Assembly (NCBI GenBank): GCA_002077045.2
Contig: KZ111147.1
Coordinates: 1,619,635 to 1,683,634 of the forward strand
DNA length: 64,000 nt
Source: Rachicladosporium sp. CCFEE 5018
Taxonomy: Eukaryota > Ascomycota > Dothideomycetes > Cladosporiales > Cladosporiaceae
Direction of reading: 5' to 3'
In this document: piece by piece, positions 30,953 through 40,650 of the stretch
Layout of the letters: the number at the start of each line of letters is the position of its first letter
How positions within the stretch are numbered: position 1 is the stretch's first letter
The notes under the pieces: model-generated
Database searches by the model: none
What the model was told of the DNA's origin: nothing
The model's input: the letters and a program-made list of their open reading frames with translations, nothing else
Translations under genes and position numbers: made by a program

Positions 30953-31921
30953 TCAGCTCGGTGCATCAATTCGATAAATCGCCTTCGCAGTATTGAAGTA
31001 AGCCTCATACTCAATCTCCTCCCCATCCTCGCTCTCCACGTCGTTATGATAGTGACCACCCGCGTTCCTTCTGTTAGGAGCGAAGCAATGCGTGTGCTCC
31101 ATCCGCAATCCTAGTCCCGGGTCGGCCGAGTGCATGACGGTTAGACACACCATTGGTGCGGCGAAGGTATGGTAGGCGAGCCAGTCTTCTACGTCGTCTC
31201 TGCTTCCAAACGGTTTAGAGGGAAAGTCTGGCATGATGTGGTAGCGTGCTTTGCCTGACTTTACTAGGAAGACGCCGCCGAGACTCACGGGTTTAGAGTC
31301 GCCGTACGCCTCGTGCAACGCAGTGCGGATGCATTTGGGGAAGCTGCCTTCGCTGCCTTGACGTCCGCGCGCGGTGATCTTGAGGACTGGGCCTGGCAAG
31401 CCTGAGGAGCCAAAGAGATTGACCATCAACGCGCAGTCTGTACTCGGGTACTTGCTCACTATGGCCTCGCCGGAATCTTTGGCGATCTTGGCGACGTACG
31501 TGCGGTTCTCGATGTTCTCGAAGCTTCCCTTCCAGCTCAGGGTCGGCGCGAGCTCACAATTCTGGCCCACAACATGAAACGGTCCTGCGCCGGCTCCAAT
31601 CAGACTCCCTACCTCGGGACCCATCTCCATCGCCTTCGCAATCTCGAGAAGGGAGTACTTGCACTCTAGCCGTGGTTTAGGGAAGAGATTCGCCTGGCCG
31701 CCGACGTCTGCTATGCATTCGTTGCTTGAGAGACCTTGCGTGGCGAGATAGAAGGGAGGGAGACGGAGGTCGGGACATTGGGATACGGTGACTGAGGAGT
31801 GACCATAGTTCTTCGCCAGCGCTGATTGGAGCCTTGTTGCTAGGTCTTCGAGAGGTGGGGGAGTCAAGGTGTACTTGCTTGTGGGCAGTAATGGGGTCAT
31901 AGCCAACGACAAGACTCTCAC
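30953..31921 (-). CDS. DUF1907 / C11orf54-like zinc-dependent ester hydrolase
   Basis: A single exon of 322 residues, ending 17 bp from the convergent SLD2 stop. Members of this family (human C11orf54/PTD012) carry a single zinc held by an HxHxxxxxxxxxH-type cluster and show ester hydrolase activity on test substrates. Here the cluster is visible as MEHTHCFAPN...GGHYHND near residues 270-295. Other family blocks are PDLRLPPFYLATQGLSS, CIADVGGQANLFPKP, VGSLIGAGAGPFHVVGQNCE and HIMPDFPSKPF. The start could be Met1 or Met8 (MTPLLPTSKYTL). No signal peptide; expected cytosolic or nuclear. The physiological substrate is unknown. Confidence 0.9.
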   Translation of the reverse strand: MRVLSLAMTPLLPTSKYTLTPPPLEDLATRLQSALAKNYGHSSVTVSQCPDLRLPPFYLATQGLSSNECIADVGGQANLFPKPRLECKYSLLEIAKAMEMGPEVGSLIGAGAGPFHVVGQNCELAPTLSWKGSFENIENRTYVAKIAKDSGEAIVSKYPSTDCALMVNLFGSSGLPGPVLKITARGRQGSEGSFPKCIRTALHEAYGDSKPVSLGGVFLVKSGKARYHIMPDFPSKPFGSRDDVEDWLAYHTFAAPMVCLTVMHSADPGLGLRMEHTHCFAPNRRNAGGHYHNDVESEDGEEIEYEAYFNTAKAIYRIDAPS

Positions 31922-32834
31922 TACTATGATGCAGTGGATAGTCGCACACGGAGCCCTCAGTTCCCCTTGGGAAAGCAGGGGTAAGAGCTCAGATGCAGGT
32001 ACTATACTGTGGCCGTCGGCACGGGCGGAGTGTCTGCTGTGTCTCTACAATCCCAACAAAAGTCCTGCAATGGGTCATCAAAGGGCGCAGATCCGCTGCC
32101 AGATGCGCGATGCCTTCGTACGACTGATGAGATGCAGGGTGCTCTCACCGGCTGAGTCAGAGATCTGATGTATCAATGTGGTCTCATTTCGGCACCACGA
32201 TCGTCCTGGACCTAAAGGTGGTACTGGCAATGCTACGTCGCTGCTTGGCAGAGCAACAAGCTCACGCCATGATGCTTGGCTGTGCTGTCAGCGCAAGCTA
32301 ACCGCATCCGGCATGCACGGCGACCTGAGGCTGTGTTGCGCTCAACGACGTCAGGTAAGGAATACCTGCGCTCCAATCCCATCACAAAACAAATCGCTGC
32401 CTGGCACACGCGCGAAGCCGTGTTAAAGCGACGCTTGGTGGTCTTGACTGCGCCTAGGAATAGAGATCATCGTCTCGCTCAGCTGGCACTCAGAGGCCTG
32501 CTATCTTGCGACGTAGGAGTGGCACGACAATGCGTCGACGAACAGCATGCCGCTTACGGTGTCGGTTACTGCGGCGTTGATTGATGCTCACAGCCAGTGG
32601 CAGTCGCGAGAGCATGCCGCATGGGGTCTCCGTCGCAGCGCTGCCAATGCGCACCGCACTCAATGGCAGCAGCTTCGCGGTATATAGTATGCCCTTCTCT
32701 CCCTCAATCCAGACAAGTAAGCAACACAGTCTCCCATCCAGCGCTACCTTCCACACTCCTCCTTCAAGCGCTGTATCTTCAATACCCCACCACAACGAAC
32801 TCGCTACCCGACTACCCCAAGCCCTCAACACAAG
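31922..32834. other. Divergent intergenic region
   Basis: This 913-bp stretch lies between divergent starts. A TATATAG box at 32681-32687 lies ~150 bp before the membrane-protein start. Small frames near 32270-32580 have no family features. No RNA gene is seen. Confidence 0.5.
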
Positions 32835-33653
32835 ATGTCTTCCCTCGACGGCAAGGGCATTCTCGCCATCATCGAAACCGCCTTCTTCTCCCCCATCCTC
32901 CTCCTGAGTATCTTCCTCTGCCTCCGCCACGGGTTCCGCCGCGAATCAGGCTGGTTCTATATGCTCCTCCTCTCCCTCCTCCGCCTAATCGGGTCCGCCT
33001 GCCTACTCTACGCCGAAACCAACCACTCCACGAACAAAGACCTCCAAACAACCTACTTCATCTGTAACAGCGTCGGGACCGCTCCTCTACTACTCCTAGC
33101 CCTCTTCCAGCTCATGCGAATAAACACCGGCATGCAAGACAGCGGCCTACCGCGGAGAGTTTTCCGCCCAGTGCAACTAGTCTCACTCGTCGCCCTAATC
33201 GTCGCTATCGTTGGCAGCACCGACTTCGGCAGCAGCAATCCTAAAGACGCCTCGCAAGGTGCCACGATGTCCAAAGTCGCCGCGGCGCTCTTCTTCGTCG
33301 TCTACCTGGCCGTCGTAGCCATCACGCTACTCACGCTGTCGCGCGCCAGCCACGTCCTGTCCGCCGAGCACAAGCTGCTCTACGCCTGCGTTGTGGCGTT
33401 GCCCTTCTTGCTAGTTAGGCTCGTCTACACCCTGGCAGTGGGTTTCTCAAGCTCGAAGACCTCGCCGTTCTACCGATTTGATATTTCGATGTGGGTGCAG
33501 GCTCTCATGCAATTTGCTATGGAGGCTGTGATCGTGCTAGTGTTTATGGTCGCTGGGCTGTTGACGCCGGCGATGGATGAAAACCACTACTCGGTGCGAG
33601 GGCAACAGAGCCTCGGTGTTGAGATGGAGAGGGGTGTCAAGTCCGGACACTAA
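32835..33653 (+). CDS. Seven-span integral membrane protein of the fungal DUF7702/RTA-like type
   Basis: A single exon of 272 residues with seven hydrophobic segments: FFSPILLLSIFLCL, FYMLLLSLLRLIGSACLL, FICNSVGTAPLLLLALFQL, VQLVSLVALIVAIVG, VAAALFFVVYLAVVAITLLT, LLYACVVALPFLLVRLVYTL and MQFAMEAVIVLVFMVAG. The first loop has the charged-aromatic pattern FRRESGWFYM, and a family-like DISMWVQALMQFAMEA block lies before the last helix. This is the layout of an abundant ascomycete family annotated as DUF7702; its function is not known. The tail is cytosolic and polar. Confidence 0.82.
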   Translation: MSSLDGKGILAIIETAFFSPILLLSIFLCLRHGFRRESGWFYMLLLSLLRLIGSACLLYAETNHSTNKDLQTTYFICNSVGTAPLLLLALFQLMRINTGMQDSGLPRRVFRPVQLVSLVALIVAIVGSTDFGSSNPKDASQGATMSKVAAALFFVVYLAVVAITLLTLSRASHVLSAEHKLLYACVVALPFLLVRLVYTLAVGFSSSKTSPFYRFDISMWVQALMQFAMEAVIVLVFMVAGLLTPAMDENHYSVRGQQSLGVEMERGVKSGH

Positions 33654-34406
33654 ACTGGAGTGAATTGAGAGTCTGTGACGTAGAAGCGTACAAGCGTTTG
33701 GGGGTTCGATGCAAGTTGATGGGTTAATGGGAGGAGTCATGGGGGAATGGCAACTACTTCGAGGGGTTGTGGAGCGAATAGGTCGATCAAGATTCGAAAC
33801 GATAGACAGAGCGTGTATGATACCTCGTGCTTCCCCTATCCGACTGCCTCAAGTAACCCGGTGATGTTCCTGTACTATCACTGCGGGTTTCGGGTTCTGT
33901 GGCTATTACGCCAATAAGAAACCCGCTCACAGGCGCAGAGCAGAACTAGATTGACGGTACGGGGACCGTCTGTCTCTTGCTCGGGGCCACGTCGGACGTG
34001 GTGATGCACGAGGACCCCCGGAGGTTCAGGGCAGCAGGACCGGCCGAGCTGCTGGAGATTGCGCGGAGAGTTAAGTTCAAATAGAGATCTGTATACACCA
34101 GCATGATTCTTGTGCTTCTGCGGTCTTGTGTGTAGCGATTTTCCATTGCACCCCAGTTGAACAAGGCGACGGACCAGGTCTGCGGTCTGCAGGCCTATGG
34201 TGCGTACATACATTGCTTGCAAAGTCCCAGTATGTGTGAGCATGGCTATCCCGTGCTTAACGTCGAGCTGCCGAGAGCACTTTTCCCGTTACGTTTCGCT
34301 GGAAGATGCATTAGGACTCAAGCCTTGAGATACGATCTCTATGACCGTGAAGCGTGCGCTCGCGCCTTCGGGTCTTCTCGTTTACACCCAAACACATACA
34401 CCGAGC
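33654..34406. other. Convergent intergenic region
   Basis: This 753-bp stretch lies between the 3' ends of the membrane-protein gene and KAR9. No coding signature seen. Confidence 0.5.
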
Positions 34407-37106
34407 TCATCCTTTCCATCTCGGCTTGTGCTTGTCGCCCGTCGCCATCCCGATACTGCCCTCCCCGAATCGACTTGCAGACCTCGCCGGAAGCATGCTG
34501 CTCCTTCTTGCACTTTGTTCGAGCGAGCTAGGCGGCCGACGTAGCGCAGACGCAAGTGGCGACTCGCAATCTGCTTCGTTGCCATCCGTAGTCTGCTCTA
34601 GCGGCATCTCCGGGGTACTTCCGACAGCGTCGTAAGTACGAGCGTAGCCTATACTACCACCAGAAGCATACCGCAAGTTTGACGAGGGGTATTTGAACGT
34701 TGCTGCGCTTCCAGGACGAGCTGAAGGCGTCGTCGGCATCGGGAGGGAAGACTTCCTCGGTAGCATCTCGAGACGTGATTGTGGTCGTCTAGAGGCTGTG
34801 TTGGGCTGTGTCACAGGGGCGCTAAAGTTGCGGCTCGGGGTCATGCGCCGGTCGATCATGGAGGGTGGAGTCGAGCTCGGGAAGCGAGGAGCGTAGGGTT
34901 TGTTCTCGACAGGTGTCTTGGCGTACGGAGAAGGCTCGAACTTGGATAGCGGCGCAAAATCTCGCGACTCAGACTTCGCCGCGCTCACGAATCGAGGACG
35001 GTTGTCTGGCTTGCGACTGGAACACGACATTGCGCTGGTAGTCCTTGGTGCCATGTAAGGCGACGGAGACGCGCTCGAGCGCATACCAGAGAGTGTTGAT
35101 CGCGTCAGCGGCGTGCGCGTTGGGATCGAGCTGGACGATGCCTGGCGATCGGCATTGTGCAAGTGCCTACTAGTGGTAAAGCTCCCTGACCTCAGCTTGC
35201 CGTTGGTCAAGGGCACAGGCGTTCTCGACGGTTGTAAGCTGCTGGTTCTGCTGTTACCCACTACACTGCTAGCGGGCGAGCTCCCTGGTGTGCCGTCGAG
35301 AAGGCTTCCATTGACTGATCTTTCACTAGACAAGACAGTGGAGACCGAGTCTCGAAGCTGCTTCTCGCGCGCATCATTTAAACCCTCGAGGGCGGCGTCT
35401 AAGTCGCGCATGTCGGCTTGCAGTGAGGACCATCTTCGCTTCATGTCAGCCTGCAAACGCAAGATCTCCCCGTTGACAGTCAGTCGATCTGTCACTCCTC
35501 TATCGATGATAGCTAGTACGCGTTCGTTCGCTGGCCCGTAGTGTAGCTTCTTCGCATCATAATTCTCGATCATCTTGTTCACTGCGAGCGGATTGCTCAG
35601 GAACTCTCCCGCATCCATGTGTTCCTTGAGCTTCCCAAAGCTACGAGAAACCGACTCGCACATCTTCAGTGCCTGGCGCCCAGCATTGCGGAAAACGGAG
35701 ACCCATCGATCTTCGCCGAGTTCACGACGCAGCGACTCAGCGTCGCCTTCGAGTTTTTTCCACTGTGCTTCGAGGGTATCGCGGCGATGCTCCAGATCCT
35801 CGCATGCGGTCGGAAAGTTTGCACTGCCACGGCCGTGGAAGGTCGACAGTCGCATTGGTAGGAAGTCTAAAGAGGCTCGAAGAGGTTGCATCCTCGCGTA
35901 TAATGCCAGAAGCGAGGAGTCATCCTTGTTCTCTTCTGTATCTGGCGTATGTATCGGTGAGCTCGGTGAGAAAGGCGGAGGCATGCTGAATCGATTCCTT
36001 GCTCTGTCGCCAGCCTTCGGCTTCTCCTCGACGATGGTCTCCAACTCGGTCAGATCGATGGATCCACCCACGGCGAAGACACCTTCATGCCGCTTCTCTT
36101 CCATCTGGAAGACTAGCCGATTAAGAGAGTCCATCTCTTGCCCGATCTCGCCCAGCACCGTGTCCCAAAGCTCCTGCCACTCCATCGCAATCTCGACCTG
36201 TACCTTGATACTCTTCAACGTCTCCTTGATCTGCTTCCATGCCACAATGACTCTTTCCAGCTGCGTAACGTTCTCCCTCAATGCTGCCACCGACAGCTTT
36301 GCAACATCGTCTCGAGTCTGCAGCCGCTCGATCGACACAATGTACACCTGCACAAGTCGTTCAAACCGATCAATGGCTGCGTCCACCTCTTCAATGCCTT
36401 CTCTTCCACCAGCTGCTGCCCATTCTACGTCATCCTCGGAGTCCAATCCGGCGAGCACTTCGGCCGCTTTGCTGATCCATAGTAGAATCTGCTCTGAAGC
36501 ATCCGAGAGGGCCTTGGCTGCCTCCGTCGCAGTCGGAATTGACGACATTCGTCTTGCCAGCGTGTTCGCATCGGGCAGTCGCATTGACGTGAGCTGGGAT
36601 AGCTGACCAGTGAAGCTCACTCTCGACAATGAGTATATGGAACCTGCACGTGACAATCCTGAGTTGACAAAATCACTATCACTGACATTGTCGCCGCTGC
36701 CCTTGAGCGATATGCTCCCTCGGGGAGAGTCATCCAGTACAGCCGTTGACCTCCCTGCCCGTGGTGAGCCATTGGTAAAGGTAGCAGCTCGACCGTTTCG
36801 TATCGAACGCGGCGTGGTAGGTGTTGTAACGTCTCTCGGACTTCCTCGCCCATGTCTTGGATTTGGGCTCATGGGTACCTTGGTCCGTATGTGTAATCTT
36901 GTCTTGCCCATATCCGGCATCCGGTACTTGTGGGTATCCGCCAAGTCGTCTTCCGAGTCTGACAGAACTAGTCGAGTCCCCAGGCTGATGGGTGAGGAAT
37001 TGATGTCGCTTTCCAGTACAGAGCTTGACATCTCTGTCTCACTGAGGGCAGGTCCGCCACTCAACCTCACTCCGCCTCCACCTCCACCGCCGCGCCGCGA
37101 AGGCAT
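34407..37106 (-). CDS. KAR9: KAR9 spindle-positioning protein
   Basis: A single exon of 899 residues. Kar9 links microtubule plus ends (through Bim1/EB1) to actin and myosin for spindle orientation and karyogamy. Residues ~190-620 are a long helical region with the family blocks ASEQILLWISKAAEVLAGLD, IDRFERLVQVYIVSIERLQ, VIVAWKQIKETLKSIKVQVE and EIGQEMDSLNRLVFQMEEKR. The C-terminal third is Ser/Arg/Pro-rich and disordered. It contains an EB1-binding SxIP motif at about residues 659-662 (SSIPTRTPL) among basic residues, which is the expected way to the plus end. The N-terminus is a Gly-rich disordered stretch with SP sites. No intron is required. Confidence 0.9.
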   Translation of the reverse strand: MPSRRGGGGGGGVRLSGGPALSETEMSSSVLESDINSSPISLGTRLVLSDSEDDLADTHKYRMPDMGKTRLHIRTKVPMSPNPRHGRGSPRDVTTPTTPRSIRNGRAATFTNGSPRAGRSTAVLDDSPRGSISLKGSGDNVSDSDFVNSGLSRAGSIYSLSRVSFTGQLSQLTSMRLPDANTLARRMSSIPTATEAAKALSDASEQILLWISKAAEVLAGLDSEDDVEWAAAGGREGIEEVDAAIDRFERLVQVYIVSIERLQTRDDVAKLSVAALRENVTQLERVIVAWKQIKETLKSIKVQVEIAMEWQELWDTVLGEIGQEMDSLNRLVFQMEEKRHEGVFAVGGSIDLTELETIVEEKPKAGDRARNRFSMPPPFSPSSPIHTPDTEENKDDSSLLALYARMQPLRASLDFLPMRLSTFHGRGSANFPTACEDLEHRRDTLEAQWKKLEGDAESLRRELGEDRWVSVFRNAGRQALKMCESVSRSFGKLKEHMDAGEFLSNPLAVNKMIENYDAKKLHYGPANERVLAIIDRGVTDRLTVNGEILRLQADMKRRWSSLQADMRDLDAALEGLNDAREKQLRDSVSTVLSSERSVNGSLLDGTPGSSPASSVVGNSRTSSLQPSRTPVPLTNGKLRSGSFTTSRHLHNADRQASSSSIPTRTPLTRSTLSGMRSSASPSPYMAPRTTSAMSCSSRKPDNRPRFVSAAKSESRDFAPLSKFEPSPYAKTPVENKPYAPRFPSSTPPSMIDRRMTPSRNFSAPVTQPNTASRRPQSRLEMLPRKSSLPMPTTPSARPGSAATFKYPSSNLRYASGGSIGYARTYDAVGSTPEMPLEQTTDGNEADCESPLASALRRPPSSLEQSARRSSMLPARSASRFGEGSIGMATGDKHKPRWKG

Positions 37107-38344
37107 GTTGAGGTCGCTGGTAGCCTAGCTACATCAGTGTCGTGTACAATGGTCGAGCGAGCTGACGACAGCGATCTCTTCGCAAACGAGGTCCTTGTCT
37201 GTTGGGTCGACGACTGTGCAACGTTCGAGGCCAAGTAGGTCGCACTGGATAACGACTTTGGCGGACAGCCTCGCGGGGACTGTGAAGGGCAATGGTGTAT
37301 GGCCGAGGGGTAAGTACATGTACATGTATGGTCAAGGCGAGCAGCGGAGTCCAATGCTGTTGCCTCGACGTTTGCCTCGAGCTCAAGAACGGGAAGGTAT
37401 GAGAGCTTCAAAGCATGATCAGTATCTTACACTCGACTGCCTCGTCATCGCATTTCACAATCTCGGCAGGATACCTCGCACGACGTGTTTCAGCCTATCG
37501 ACAGCCGTTGTGACACTGTAATATGAAAGTGACAGCGTCTGTGCTCATCCAGGATGTCGGGTCAGTATAAGCTTTCGAACGCGTCGTCCACTTCTACTCT
37601 CGACGCGTGCGAACTTTAATCCAAGCTTTCGAGCATCGCAGACATGTAAAGTAATGACCAGGAAACGCGAGTACTGGCAAGCGTACCCCAAGCCACTTCT
37701 CACGGGTGACATTGACTGCAGGTTTGGGTACAGCACGAGACGAGGCAGCCCTGTCAAGATCGTACGTTACGGGATGTAAACGGGGTTCCCCAGCGAGAAC
37801 ATCGAAGGTGCGGGACATATCAACATACCGTCCATCAGCGCAGCACTGATGCGATGAGCAAGCACTGCGGCTACCCAGGCTGAGCTTGAGACTTAGGTCG
37901 TTCGCCACTTCACAAGGGTATCAAGCCACGCACGGCGCTCTACGATATGTCGTCTTTGTGCAATGTTCCGCTTCTCGAAAGATCCGAGCGGTCCTGTGCT
38001 ACTGTCACGCCCATCAGAACTGTCAATGTGAGTCTCCAGAGCCGAGTAGAGAGTGTTCAGAAAGCTTGAGGTGACGTATTGAGCAGCGACGCATGGCTCG
38101 GGCGAGTCCATCGATCGACCATCAATTGTTGCGCTTCAGTGTAGAGACGCCTTAGCAATGAGTACATGTATTTACGGTCTAGAGTGTGTCTTCAGACTGA
38201 TGTAGGGTTGAGGGTAGTTCGCACTCGATACACCATACAGCCCGAAAGATAAAAAATCACGACTCCCTGCAGCTTACTACACTGATTCTCGCCCATTCGC
38301 ACGGAAGGCCTCCCTCAAACGTCCTTGATGCCAAGTCCGTCAGG
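37107..38344. other. Gene-poor intergenic region
   Basis: A 1,238-bp stretch. On the minus strand the frame ending at 37134 contains a protein-like segment (LPFTVPARLSAKVVIQ, then CTVVDPTDKDLVCEEIAVV) whose VDPT...E pattern recalls RNase-PH-type exosome subunits; it has no start or partner exon that I can find. Otherwise nothing. Confidence 0.4.
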
Positions 38345-38698
38345 CTACAAGCACATAATCGAAGCAACAGCGCGATCCCCAAACGCCGCGCACCATTGCG
38401 GCTTCACGATAACCGAGTCGCTGCACAGACTGTCAGCCGCCTCTGTCGCACTCAATGCTTCGATACTTTCGACTTTCACTCACCCAGTGCAGCGCGGACC
38501 GTCAAAGATCTTCAGGTCGTGATACTTAGAGCATCCCCCAGCGCTGTTTCGGCCCTCTGGTAGGTCGTAGCAATGGCCTGCCTTGGTCTGTACTAAGCTC
38601 TCGTCACTGCTCTCGCAACCGATATCGCTGTATATTCGTACGTCTGCTGCTGCGAGCGTGGCCAAGGTGGCGGCGAGGAGGAGGGCGAAGTTCTTCAT
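38345..38698 (-). CDS. Small secreted cysteine-rich protein 1 (paralogue pair)
   Basis: Exons are 38698-38484 and 38420-38345 (63-nt intron, ACTGG|gtgagt...gtgcag), giving 96 residues. A signal peptide MKNFALLLAATLATLAAA precedes DVRIYSDIGCESSDESL. The mature chain (~78 residues) has six cysteines in the contexts DIGC, GHCY, GGCS, PRCTG, QWC and IMCL. The second exon (DSVIVKPQWCAAFGDRAVAS then IMCL) supplies the last two and aligns with the paralogue at 39694-40034. A longer frame extends upstream to 38851 but would bury the signal peptide. Size, signal and even cysteine count fit a candidate effector or antimicrobial peptide; no known family was recognised. Confidence 0.78.
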
Positions 38699-39693
38699 GG
38701 CTTCGTAGACGTTGGGGGCCTTATCGGTGTTGATGTGACAGCTGCGTGCGTGGTATGAGGATTCCGCGGTGTGATGCTGTGGTCTTGCTTTGCGTTGATA
38801 ACCTTGTGGTCCATATTGTCCAGCGCGCGAGACATATACATTGAATGGCATCGTACTGCGTTATGTTTGCCTGAGGCTTCACAAACTCAAGCTGGCTAAA
38901 TGTAGCTCGAAGCTTAGCTCCGCCCATTGGATGCTTGGACACCGCCTCACATCTTAACATGAAATCATGTTAGTTCCACATCACACAATTGGAAGGCCTG
39001 TGTGTTTCACACTGGAATCAATCAAAGGCAAACGACAAGGATATACCAGAGGCTGAGCGACTGTGCCACAAGCGGATCTGGTCATTGGCGAATTGACGGA
39101 CGTCGTCTTTGACTTTCTACGAGTCCAAACCGACTCTCTGCTTCCACGTGCATACACGTGGTTGTGAGTCCTGGGATGCTTTTCGGGTGGACGACAGAGG
39201 CGACGTCTTGTCATACTCTCCAAGACCACCGGATACAGCGGCGTGGGGCTCCACACCTGGGATTGAGCTGATATGAGCACAGCCCGCGTCCCAGACACTC
39301 GGGAGAGCCTAGGCTCGATGGAAAAGTCTTCCGTCTCGGGACCACCGCACATACTCTCACTGGTACATCGCGAGGGAAGCGACGTTATTGTCCAGGCTAG
39401 AGTTGCATGCATGCTTTGAGAGGGCGCGAGGTTGACTACAGAAAAGATCTGGTGTAAAATCACCTCGCTTCCGCGTCTTTCCAGTCACATACCACACTCT
39501 ACATTCTACTTTCTCAAGTCTCACACTTGAACGATCTGAAGTTCGAATGGGCCAGTGCTCTTGCAACAATGGTTGATGAATGGCTGCATAGGCCGCGACT
39601 TCGACTACGGATACAACAACATCATCAGTGCTCTCTTGCTCTGCATCAACGGCTATCCAGGCACGCCTGTTCCCTACTACACCCCTTCCTTTT
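38699..39693. other. Intergenic region between the two secreted-protein paralogues
   Basis: A 995-bp stretch. Open frames present have no signal peptide or domain signature. No third copy of the secreted protein was found. Confidence 0.5.
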
Positions 39694-40034
39694 TCATTTC
39701 AGACAGCTGAACGATGCGATCGGAGTGGAGCCCAACGATAGGCACTTTCCCGGCGTGATAGTGGCCGAAGATCTAGCCGCAGCTCAGTCAGATCGAACAT
39801 TCAATGCCAGCAGTAGAGTGCTTACCCGCTGCAACCCGGCGCGCTGAACACCCTGAGATTGTGGCCGACAGAGCAGCCTGAAGCACTGAAGGTGCCGCCA
39901 TGGGTGGTATAGCAATTGCCGGCGCTGGTGCTGATAAGGAGCAGGTTGTTTCTGCAAGCAGTGTCCGTGAAGATTGCGACGTCAGCCATGGCGACGGTGG
40001 CCATAGCAGCGAGGGTCATGCCGGAGAGCTTCAT
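39694..40034 (-). CDS. Small secreted cysteine-rich protein 2 (paralogue pair)
   Basis: Exons are 40034-39826 and 39772-39694 (53-nt intron, AGCGG|gtaagc...gctag, with CTGAC branch site), giving 95 residues. A signal peptide MKLSGMTLAAMATVAMA is followed by DVAIFTDTACRNNLLLI. Six cysteines sit in the same contexts as in its neighbour (TAC, GNCY, SGCS, PGCSG, GKC, FSCL). The shared pattern is ADVxI(Y/F)(S/T)D, xGxCY, SAxGCSxxH(D/N)L, P.C(S/T)G, IxPxxC and IASxxCL. The intron has the same phase (2) at the same place as in the paralogue, so they arose by duplication. Divergence is high although the cysteines are kept. The role is unknown; secretion is inferred. Confidence 0.78.
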
Positions 40035-40650
40035 GGCTGTGTGTTATGTGAGTAAGTATGCGACGCAAGACCTCTACATGTCAGAGCAGGGACTGTCGAA
40101 CCTGTATGGACGTTTCTGCTGAGTCGTTGCTAAGAGTGCTCTTAGGTGGTTGTGAGAGACGGTTTGGTGCTGATGAGAGGAGTGGACATCGAGCACTACT
40201 TGTACCCTCTCGACGTTCAGCTTGTGTAAATGACCCGTGACTGCCATCGACATTGTAACTTCACTCCATGCGCGACGGCACAGAAGGATTGCTAGTGCGA
40301 CAGTTTAATATCGAGCCGATACCAACGGAGTATTCCTGCATGCCCCATAGTATCTAGAACTTGTCCCTAGCAACGTGCCGCTCTACAATCCTTGTAATAA
40401 GTCCATACTACACAGTCTTCACCGCCTTCTCCAAGACCTCCCCGCTTGTCCAGAGGCTGGCGTGGTCATTACACTCTTCAATGTAGCTCGTGCGCTGCCA
40501 ACGCGCGCCACTATCGGGCTCGACGGCATGAGGAGACTTGCCGGGCAGCGCATAACCTCCGGGCCTGTGTCGGGTATGGACCTCGGAAACACCAACATGT
40601 GGAGCCAGCAACAGTTAGATTGACCAACATATGCACACACTGCCCAGGCC
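40035..40650. other. Intergenic region
   Basis: This 616-bp stretch lies between the second secreted protein and the DUF1917 gene. It contains only the small DUF1917-derived fragment described separately. Confidence 0.5.
40408..40480 (-). pseudogene. Decayed fragment of the DUF1917 gene 3' end
   Basis: About 64 bp at 40413-40476 match 40710-40773 of the neighbouring DUF1917 gene with scattered substitutions (shared runs TCTTCACCGCCTT, CAAGACCTCC and AGGCTGGCG). Translated on the minus strand it reads HASLWTSGEVLEKAVKTV then a stop, against RASLWSSEEVLNKAVKIAED in the gene. It is a partial tandem duplication, with no coding context around it. Confidence 0.7.

Noticed and set aside
33690..33730. 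tRNA-like GGTTCGA T-arm
   Set aside because: No acceptor stem or anticodon arm can be folded around it; no tRNA was found anywhere in the window.
38981..39463. Third member of the secreted six-cysteine family
   Set aside because: The frame has no signal peptide and the cysteine pattern does not match.
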